Below, piece by piece: positions 1 through 6,061 of a stretch of DNA of 14,835 nt (positions are counted from its first letter, which is position 1; each line of letters opens with the position of its first letter). Source of the DNA: Discostella pseudostelligera. Its lineage: Eukaryota > Bacillariophyta > Thalassiosirophyceae > Thalassiosirales > Thalassiosiraceae. The notes beneath the pieces are model-generated. The model saw only the letters and a program-made list of their open reading frames with translations. It searched no databases and was not told the DNA's origin. The position numbers and the translations under genes are program-made. The DNA is taken from positions 1-14,835 of the forward strand of contig JALLBK010000323.1 of NCBI GenBank assembly GCA_036940085.1. The letters are read 5' to 3'.

Positions 1-272
1 CCCCTGATCTGATCTGCAATGCTCATTCGTGCAGCTTCAACTCCATAGGCACTTCAGATTCCCCAAATATTGTTGGAAACTAGCTTGTTGTGATCAACCA
101 TATCTCCACCAAGCCTCCATATTTCTTTGAAGTTGCATCCCGCTGTTTGAAGGCAACGGCCACGACCTTCGTAGTTGTTTACAAAACCCTCATTCATGCT
201 CGGTTGAGCTCGCACGATGGTTTCTTCTGCAGCTCGTCCCACTAATCCTACCATGAGCAGCTCTATCCTACT
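1..272 (-). pseudogene. RNA polymerase I largest subunit (RPA1/POLR1A) fragment with in-frame TGA
   Basis: The minus-strand frame from 272 down to 57 and, after a TGA at 56-54, on to the window edge gives about 90 codons resembling the C-terminal part of the largest subunit of RNA polymerase I. Recognisable pieces are GLVGRAAEETIVRA, then LQTAGCNFKEIW, then SNNIWGI, the stop, and SAYGVEAARMSIADQIR. As I recall, yeast and human RPA1 have the same order (TEGVNF..., SND..., TYGVEAAR...) with an ordinary residue at the stop position, so no intron is needed to line up the two sides. A TAG at 275-273 closes the frame upstream, and Beclin begins only 80 nt further on, so the N-terminal 1,300 or so residues are missing. 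I call it a truncated, decayed copy. An assembly error, or an exon after a long intron, is possible. The 3' part lies outside the window. Confidence 0.6.
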
Positions 273-352
273 CTAGATGCATCGCTTAATTCAACACTCA
301 TCATATATTTATAGGCTACAAGCATCTCTATCTACTCAAACAAGAAAGTTAC

Positions 353-2182
353 CTATCCGAATTGTAACTCCGACAGCCATCGTAAATTCGCCGCAATACA
401 AAATACCACCGATGACCAAGCAGAAGTATTAGAATCGGCCAACTTCGTAACATCGACATTGTCAATTGATAGTTCTGTCATTGAAAATGGTGGCTTTGGT
501 GGTGGGTCATCTACATAATATCTCCTCTGGTTTCGATCTGATATGAGAATGTGTGCGGTCACCTCGCTCAAAAGGGCAAGGAATAATGTGATGGACTGGG
601 TAGGTACATGGTTCGGCTGACCAGAAGAACCGGCACCACTACTATTAGTAGTATCAAATCCAAGATTATGGACAGTTTGACCCTCGGGTAGATTGACTAA
701 TATTTTTGCACATGGATGGATGGGAATGATTCGAATGACTGTATTTTTGAAACTGGGATACAATCCAAGAGTAAACGCCATGAGCTGCGAGGCATGAAAG
801 AATGCCGCATTGATCTCCTCCTGGTGTAATCCTGCCTTTGTGTTGATACGATAGGCAAGTCGAAGGTTGTTAATTGTGGGATACCGCCCTACTACTGTAT
901 TGTATTGTTTGGAATAATCATCCTTATCGCCTTCCCCGACATGTATACGTATTGTGAATGGTAATGACAAGAGTTTCACATGTGACATGGCGTTAATTTC
1001 ATTTTCCACTGTGCGACAGCTGTGAATGATAAGATGGGATTCCTCTTCGAAAGTATGTGCGTCAATTTCCAACGAATTCAATTCCTGGTGGATCATGTCC
1101 TCCTGGTCGGAGAGTGCCTGGGATCGATCGATTTGGTTTTGCATCAAGTTTTGGAGTACTCGAAGCTCTTTGCATTGTTCTTTACAGGCATGTGATAGTG
1201 CGTCCAGTTCAATTTGAAATAGGTCGATTGCGCTGCACAGAGGCGATGAGAGGGCGGGCATGAGCGAGAGATCTGTGCAAATTATTGTGGCAGGTGATAA
1301 ATCAAAATCGGAAGGCCTCACTGATGAATTGCATCGTTGTCATCATTTTGGCAATCAACAACATCATCCAATGGTAACCCCCTTGTCGTGTCCGCATTGG
1401 CAGATAAGACATTGCACATCAAATAGGCCCGTTCCTCTTCGGACGATGCAGTTTTATCAAAGTCGATGCATTCCTCATTGAACAATTCCGTACAGGTATC
1501 CAGTGCCTGACTAATCCTATGGAAAACCCGAAATGAGGAGATTGTTATTGTGTGAACACGATGTGAGCATTTATCCAACCAGCGAGTGCACACAATGCAA
1601 AGAAAATGAATATCGATACCCTCACATTCCAAGACATGATTGGCAATAATAGCCTTGAGAAGAATGATTATTGTCTTCCATCGCACTATTATTTGACATT
1701 ATTGCCATGGTCGATTCTAACAATGCATCCATTCGTCGAGTAACTTCATGCATGTTGGCACCAGTACTATTTTGCAGTATGCTGCTGCTGCTGCTGCCAC
1801 TGCCACCACCGGCTGTGTTAGTGTTGGATGAGAATCGAAGAGCATGATCCAGAATTGATTCAATATCATGGATATTATTTCCACCGATTGATGGCTGTTG
1901 GTAGGATGATCGAGGGATGTTTACAAATGAGCTTTCTAGACCAATCCGTGCCAGAGGAGGGGTGGGAGGTGCTAAAGGAAGAGGGTGTCGTCGTTGAGCC
2001 GTCGAAGTTGTGCTTGTGCCAGTGGCGGTGGCAGGATGTTGATGTTGTCGGGATGAATTCTCCGCTGATGCTTCCACACCACTGGTGGCGACTGCGAAGG
2101 TCGCTCCGCAAATAGAGCATGCAATGGAGACATGCGGAGGACGGAGGATGCGTACAACTCTATTGGATTTGGTGGACATCAT
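353..2182 (-). CDS. ATG6: Beclin 1/ATG6 autophagy protein (three exons)
   Basis: Beclin 1 is the regulatory subunit of class III PI3-kinase (Vps34) complexes, which make PI3P for autophagosome formation and endosomal sorting. The model is exons 2182-1626, 1516-1322 and 1232-353, giving 543 residues. In order: a CxxC pair (C22, C25) in IACSICG; a low-complexity stretch; a segment at about 143-163 (MHEVTRRMDALLESTMAIMS) lining up with the BH3 region of animal Beclin; a second CxxC (C180, C183) followed by ISQALDTC, as in the family; a coiled coil at about 252-330; and a BARA domain at about 335-543 with the hallmarks PTINNLRL and EEINAA and a C-terminal LRWLSELQF. The start is the first of two adjacent ATGs; 2179 is equally possible. 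Animal Beclin has about 450 residues, and the excess here is mostly Ser/Pro/Gln-rich linker. The FFW aromatic finger of the BARA domain is not visible. Identity is firm; both splice sites are inferred. Confidence 0.85.
1233..1321 (-). other. ATG6: Beclin intron 2 (89 nt)
   Basis: The donor is TTCATCA|GTGAGGCC and the acceptor is a pyrimidine-rich stretch ending CTCTGTGCAG|CGCAATC. Splicing is phase 2 (CA|C) and joins the acidic linker to the start of the coiled coil (AIDLFQIELDAL). Unspliced reading meets TGA at 1320-1318. Confidence 0.75.
1517..1625 (-). other. ATG6: Beclin intron 1 (109 nt)
   Basis: The minus strand reads GGAAT|GTGAGGG at the donor and TTTTCCATAG|GATTAG at the acceptor. 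Removal joins the CQSCLG frame to the ISQALDTC frame in phase 2, with the split codon AT|G. The exon 1 frame stops at the TGA inside the donor if unspliced. The joined product restores Beclin spacing between the second CxxC and the following helix. Confidence 0.75.
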
Positions 2183-2379
2183 GGTTGATGGGCGTAGCAG
2201 TAGCAGTATGGCACTGGTACCACTATCGCTATCTCCTGCCGCCAGCCCGCCGCTGCCTGCCTGCCTGCCGGCCGGCCGGGCGGGCGGGCGGAGCCACGAC
2301 GTGGTCGAGTTTTTGGCGCGAAGCAAAGATCCAACGGGAAGGTTTTCGATTTTTGGCGCGAAGAAAGCTTCCCGCCAAA
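2183..2379. promoter_or_regulatory. Bidirectional promoter between Beclin and TBCE
   Basis: Only 197 bp separate the Beclin start codon (minus) from the first plausible TBCE start codon (plus), so the two genes must share regulatory DNA. The stretch holds a 36-bp period-4 GC-rich run (2255-2290) ending in GGGCGGGCGGGCGG, which contains GC-box-like and G-quadruplex-prone sequence. It also holds three GGCG-core elements near its TBCE end. No TATA box is evident. The promoter role is inferred from gene orientation. Confidence 0.65.
2255..2290. repeat. Composite tetranucleotide run (GCCT)3(GCCG)3(GGCG)3
   Basis: The 36 bases read exactly as three copies of GCCT, three of GCCG and three of GGCG, in one period-4 register. 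The centre is self-complementary (GCCGGCCGGC). The last third gives GGG runs at 2278-2280, 2282-2284 and 2286-2288, plus GG at 2290-2291, so it could fold into a hairpin or an imperfect G-quadruplex. Confidence 0.9.
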
Positions 2380-2380
2380 A
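2310..2380 (+). promoter_or_regulatory. Three E2F-like GGCG elements, two direct and one inverted
   Basis: A 14-mer TTTTTGGCGCGAAG occurs at 2310-2323 and again at 2350-2363, exactly 40 bp later. At 2368-2380 lies CTTCCCGCCAAAA, the inverse of TTTTGGCGGGAAG, which forms an inverted repeat with the second copy around a 4-nt spacer (one mismatched position in the arms). These match the E2F/DP consensus TTTSSCGC. The last base of the inverted copy is the A of the ATG at 2380, which weakens that ATG as the real start. Confidence 0.6.
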
Positions 2381-2410
2381 TGAGCACCACACACAGCAAG
2401 CACGACGACG

Positions 2411-2460
<50 letters not shown>

Positions 2461-4460
2461 AGTATGACAATGACGGCTTCCGAACTACTACTACTAAGTA
2501 CGATACCACTGCCGCTTTCACCAACAATGACACCCAATGATCTCCGGCCCAACATCACCCGAGTTCGGGACACCTCTGGCTTCGTCGGCACCATCGTCTA
2601 CATCGGCCCCGTAGCCTCGGCAAAATCCACCACTGAAATCTACGCGGGCATAATTTGGGATGATGTCACACGTGGCATCCACGACGGTAGTGTCATTTGC
2701 CGATCGACCAATCAAATTGTACGACATTTCAAATGCGGTCCAACTCAGGGATCGTTTCTACGATTGTTCAAGGTGGATGTTGGTGTGGCGTTGACTCCGG
2801 AAGTTATGCGATCGCGATATGTTAAGCCAGATGCGGAATTAGTGGCACCAGATAATTTGTTGCCGCATGTGGCACGTACGGCGGGTGGGAGAGATAAGCC
2901 GATTGAGTTTTGGGGTGAGGTGAAAATTCGGAATCGACAGCAGCTCGAAGTTGTGGAGGAAATTTCGTTGCGAATGCTTGGTATTGCTCGGCCGTGCGGT
3001 GCGGAACAAGAGAGTGAGATGGAAGAATTCAACCATCTCAAGTCGATTGATTTGGCAGGCAACTTGTTGTCCGATTGGGAGGACGTTTTGGGTATATTGA
3101 GACAATTCAACAATTTGGAGAGCCTAAGTTTGGCCTCTAATCGTATCAACGATCTGACTCCAGCGGCAATCGATGGATTCTCAATGTCGGGAATGACAAG
3201 CTTGAACCTGAACAGTACGAACATTTCATCATTTCGAACTCTACGACTCATTGGGAAAGCGATGCCCAACCTGAAAGAGCTTTGTGTGGCACACTCTAAT
3301 TTGGCTGATTTGGGAAGTGACGAGAACCACCATGACGACTCAACTCCAATGTTTCAAAACCTGGTTCTACTTGATTTGTCAGATTGCAACCTGACGTCGT
3401 GGGTTGAGCAAGTGTTGCATCTTCACAATTTGCCAAAGCTTGAGTCACTCATTCTGAATGACAATGCTATTGAGCAAATACCACCTTCCGAAGGCGATGT
3501 GACCATTTTTCCCACACTGGCTTCCTTGCAGCTCGCTGGAACATCCATCTTAACCTGGTCATCCATTGATAGCCTCAACAACATTCCATCACTACGATCG
3601 CTTCGACTCAGAAATACCCCACTTACCTCGTCCATGGGTGTCGGTGAAGTTCGATCGGTTGTTATTGCACGACTTCCGAATCTAGAATTGTTCAACGCCT
3701 CTCCAATATCAGAACGAGAACGTACCGAGGCAGAACGTCGCTATGTCAGCAATGTTGCTAGAGAATTGCTCATGGCATCAACATCTGGGGCACTTCCGTC
3801 TTTTGCCGACCAGGGTTTGGAGAAAGATAAAGACGAAACACAGGCCAACGCAAATCAGATCGAAATTCACGCTCGTCATCCTCGTTTCCATTCACTACTT
3901 GAAAAACACAAAGAAACAATGATGCCATCCATCTCACGAACTGGTCAGTCCGGTCAAGCGAATATCGGTGACGATGTCATTGGGATTACGATTCGATCCA
4001 TGGCTGCATCAAGTTGTGACATGGAACCGTTGAGAAAGCGCATCCCGACAAGTCTAAAAGTTGGTCGAATCAAGGCCATGTGTGCGAGGGAGTTCGGATT
4101 GGAGATTGATTTGCAAATTCTACATTTTAGCGTTGAGGTGAGCAGTTTGCTGGTTGAACCGATTTTTACGGGTCCTGCTGTCCTTCATGCTCGCTAATTT
4201 TGTTCGTTCATCATGATGAACATATCCAGAATGACCCTTTCCCAACTGAGCTTGATGATGCAGACCACACTCTGGCATACTATGGTGTATCAGATGGAGC
4301 AGAAATCCTCATGAACGAAATTGACGTGGAGGCTCGAGAACGAGAGAAGGCTCGACAGGCAGCGGAGCACATCTATCGCATGGAAGAACAGGAGAAGCAT
4401 GTCGCAGTTATTCAGTCAATGCAAAAGAAAGAACAACATGTGAATTTGGCTGCATCCTGA
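2380..4460 (+). CDS. TBCE: Tubulin-folding cofactor E (TBCE), two exons
   Basis: TBCE binds alpha-tubulin during assembly of the alpha/beta heterodimer and can also take dimers apart; it acts in the cytosol. The model is exons 2380-4137 and 4230-4460, giving 662 residues (human about 527). In order: CAP-Gly at about residues 61-125 (RVRDTSGFVGTIVYIG, GIHDG, then a TQGSFLRLFKV segment like GGSFIRPNKV and the TBCE-specific SRYV); a leucine-rich repeat array at about 200-440 (LKSIDLAGNLLSDWEDVL, NLVLLDLSDCNLTSW, LESLILNDNAIEQI); the AEL/AERRY...HPRFHSL linker; a ubiquitin-like domain at about 530-625 ending VENDPFPTEL...LAYYGVSDGAEIL; and a charged C-terminal helix. ATGs at 2380, 2464, 2470 and 2527 are all in frame. 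I give the longest of these, but the one at 2527 (residue 50) best matches the family's short N-terminus. The CAP-Gly GKNDG-type motif has Ile for Lys. Confidence 0.9.
2412..2460. repeat. (ACG)16 trinucleotide microsatellite
   Basis: This is a pure run of 16 ACG units plus one A, preceded by an interrupted shorter run from 2402. In the TBCE frame it would encode 16 consecutive arginines if translation starts at 2380; otherwise it lies in the 5' UTR. The opposite strand gives a poly-Val shadow frame with no support as a gene. Confidence 0.95.
4138..4229 (+). other. TBCE: TBCE intron (92 nt)
   Basis: The donor is GTTGAG|GTGAGC and the acceptor is ATATCCAG|AATGAC, phase 0. A branch-point-like GCTAATTTT lies at 4193-4201, about 30 nt before the acceptor, and it supplies a TAA stop if the intron is retained. 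Splicing joins the two halves of the ubiquitin-like domain as HFSVE|NDPFPTEL. Confidence 0.85.
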
Positions 4461-4508
4461 GTGAAACGGTGGACACAACGAAAATGAAATATTCATAACG
4501 TATCCTCT
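4461..4508. other. 48-bp convergent gap between TBCE and the HAD gene
   Basis: TBCE (plus) stops at 4460 and the HAD gene (minus) stops at 4509. The gap is AT-rich in its second half (AATGAAATATTCATAACG) and has no clear polyadenylation signal. Both transcripts must run into the other gene's 3' end, so overlapping antisense 3' UTRs are expected. Confidence 0.6.
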
Positions 4509-5423
4509 TCATGATTTATCAACTGCAACGCTATCGCCACACTTGCTTGCCAATACCCCCCGTTCACGCAGCATTGCCAGCGTCCTTTCCGTACTCGTAT
4601 GATGAATGAAAATCCCACCCCGTTCCTCCCACGCCTGTTGGAGTGATAGTCTATCATCAATCAAGACATGATTTGCCTTGCTTTCATAATGCTTATTCTT
4701 ACTCCAGCACGTAATGACATTCACTACACCCATCTTCGTTTGTCTCCGTCCCGACACCAGTTCATGAGTACTCTTTTTACCTGCCATATCGACATGATTG
4801 ACAGATATTCCCAATTCTCGCTTACACCATGCAAACTTCTCGGCGCGGCTCCTGATAGTCATCGGGACACCCGTTAATATATCTGGAGTTGTGGAGTGAT
4901 TCTTCAATTCTTCCCACAATCGTTCCCCATCGTCGGTCCATGACAACTTTGCATAGAATTGGTCTGCCTTGCTGATGGCTGACCACATGATACTCTGGTT
5001 GGGTAGTTCGTCGGGCGTGCGGCCATTGCATATCTTCTTCACACCTGCGTTGAAATCTACGAGTACTCCGTCGAGATCACAAAATATTTTGTACTTGGAT
5101 GATGGTGCGGTGGTTGTACTAATTGTAGTTGTTACTATTGTCGATGTTGTGTCACTCGAAGTAGTAGTAGTACTACTTCGTGAGGTGGTGCCAAAGTATC
5201 CCGAGAGAGATTGCTGCGTTTTCGCATGCTTGGATGACTGCTGCTGCTGCTGCTGCTGTGGTCGTGATGGACGCTTGGACATGATGTCGAATGGGGAGCG
5301 TTGTGGTGCTAGTGAAGGAATAGATGAAGTGCCACTGAAACAACTGAATCCAAAGGTATTATGAGCGCGATCGAGGAGTGCGATGGAGATAATGTTGCTA
5401 ATACTGCTGGCTCTGGCTCTCAT
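4509..5423 (-). CDS. HAD-superfamily 5'-nucleotidase-like phosphatase with PIP box
   Basis: The single open frame gives 304 residues from the first ATG (5423), or 257 from the ATG at 5282 (M48). The C-terminal two thirds form a HAD phosphatase: motif I CDLDGVLVDF (D116, D118), DILTGVP for motif II, and HVLIDDR for the last acidic motif, followed by WEERGGIFIHHTS. This is closest to the 5'(3')-deoxyribonucleotidase (NT5C) type, so a nucleotide monophosphate is a plausible substrate; that is not proven. The N-terminal region holds a basic patch (SKRPSRP...KHAK), seven glutamines and QQSLSGYF (residues 70-77), which fits the PCNA-binding consensus Q-x-x-[LIM]-x-x-[FY]-[FY]. A Ser/Thr-rich linker then leads into the enzyme. 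The first 47 residues are rich in Arg, Ser and hydrophobics and could be a mitochondrial presequence. The frame is open upstream of 5423 but has no ATG before 5474. It is divergent to GEN1. Confidence 0.75.
   Translation of the reverse strand: MRARASSISNIISIALLDRAHNTFGFSCFSGTSSIPSLAPQRSPFDIMSKRPSRPQQQQQQQSSKHAKTQQSLSGYFGTTSRSSTTTTSSDTTSTIVTTTISTTTAPSSKYKIFCDLDGVLVDFNAGVKKICNGRTPDELPNQSIMWSAISKADQFYAKLSWTDDGERLWEELKNHSTTPDILTGVPMTIRSRAEKFAWCKRELGISVNHVDMAGKKSTHELVSGRRQTKMGVVNVITCWSKNKHYESKANHVLIDDRLSLQQAWEERGGIFIHHTSTERTLAMLRERGVLASKCGDSVAVDKS
5238..5258. repeat. (CTG)7 run encoding seven glutamines
   Basis: Seven CTG units on the plus strand read as CAG codons in the minus-strand HAD gene. 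They lie between the basic patch and the PIP box, in a disordered tail where length change should be tolerated. Confidence 0.85.
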
Positions 5424-5550
5424 CGCCCCCTTCTTCACCTTCCAAATCCCAACCAATGCAATGACAATTGGCAATGACGACGGTTGGTGGCGGTTGTGGT
5501 ATTGTAAAACGAGGTGAAGGCTACTTAGTAATGAAGAGATTCACCCTATC

Positions 5551-5561
5551 TCCCGCCAAAA
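5551..5561 (-). promoter_or_regulatory. E2F-like site (TTTTGGCGGGA on minus strand)
   Basis: TCCCGCCAAAA on the plus strand is the inverse of TTTTGGCGGGA, a full match to TTTSSCGC-type E2F/DP sites and to the element at 2368-2380. It sits 128 bp before the first ATG of the HAD gene. Confidence 0.5.
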
Positions 5562-5640
5562 CGCCACAATGACAGAGAGAAAGGAGTGAAAGAGGTGTGT
5601 GGGGATGAGTGTACGGAAATGCACATAGGAATTAGTACAA

Positions 5641-5655
5641 TATTTTGGCGCTAAG
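5641..5655 (+). promoter_or_regulatory. E2F-like site (TTTTGGCGC)
   Basis: TATTTTGGCGCTAAG shares the TTTTGGCGC core and the trailing AAG of the 14-mer at 2310-2323 and 2350-2363. It is about 80 bp from the inverted element at 5551-5561. Confidence 0.5.
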
Positions 5656-6061
5656 TAGCACCACAACTCCGCTTTCACTCACCACACTTTCTTTCACTTT
5701 CTATCGTCGTCGCCGGCAAGTCGGCTATCGGCAATGGGCAATGGCGGTGGCGGTGTCGGCGGCAGGTGGCAGGGCGCTACTATTAACCAACTTGACTGGC
5801 CGAAATGAACAAGCCACAGCCCTTCAGCCTTCGCCTTCAAGAGTTTGCAGAGGCTCGTGCGCATAAAAATTTAAGCGCGGTGTGGCTGTACTGTTGGAAA
5901 TGGAAACTTCCTCATCGACTTTGATGGCAATCGACGTCGACGGCGACGCCACGAGAAGATGAGCTTGAGAATGCGCCAAAGAGATTGTCGATCGAAGGAT
6001 GGGCGATCAATTAGGAGGAGCTCAAGGCAAATAATAGCATTCCTCGACTGTGTGAACCACC

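Larger units (their letters stand above)
5424..6061. promoter_or_regulatory. Divergent intergenic region between the HAD gene and GEN1
   Basis: These 638 bp hold the 5' regions of both genes and no gene I can support. Two E2F-like elements lie nearer the HAD gene: TCCCGCCAAAA (5551-5561) and TATTTTGGCGCTAAG (5641-5655), in opposite orientation. A TATA-like CATAAAAATTTAA lies at 5862-5874, about 190 bp before the GEN1 start. Downstream of it is a possible 20-codon upstream ORF (ATG 5900-5902, TGA 5960-5962), with several more ATGs, which could restrain GEN1 translation if that segment is transcribed. A frame at 5645-5866 lacks an ATG start and any family signal. Confidence 0.55.

Noticed and set aside
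54..56. Selenocysteine or reassigned TGA in the RPA1 fragment
   Set aside because: Other genes in the window end at TGA (TBCE, HAD gene), RPA1 has no known selenocysteine, and the upstream part of the gene is missing. Decay or an assembly error is simpler.
1622..2533. A 303-codon minus-strand frame read as one protein with a poly-Val N-terminus
   Set aside because: The part beyond 2182 runs through the promoter and the ACG repeat. Only the part from 2182 down has Beclin features, and it is spliced at 1625.
2229..2594. Minus-strand Arg-rich frame over the ACG repeat
   Set aside because: It is the low-complexity shadow of the microsatellite and has no domain.
4138..4197. TBCE ending in the intron at TAA 4195-4197
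   Set aside because: That product would lack the second half of the ubiquitin-like domain, which is encoded in frame right after a good acceptor at 4229.
4969..5364. Plus-strand 131-codon frame with a run of cysteines
   Set aside because: It is antisense to the HAD gene; the Cys run is the CTG repeat read in another frame.
5645..5866. Possible small gene in the HAD/GEN1 intergenic region
   Set aside because: The frame begins at TTG, is low complexity, overlaps an E2F-like site and shows no family signal.
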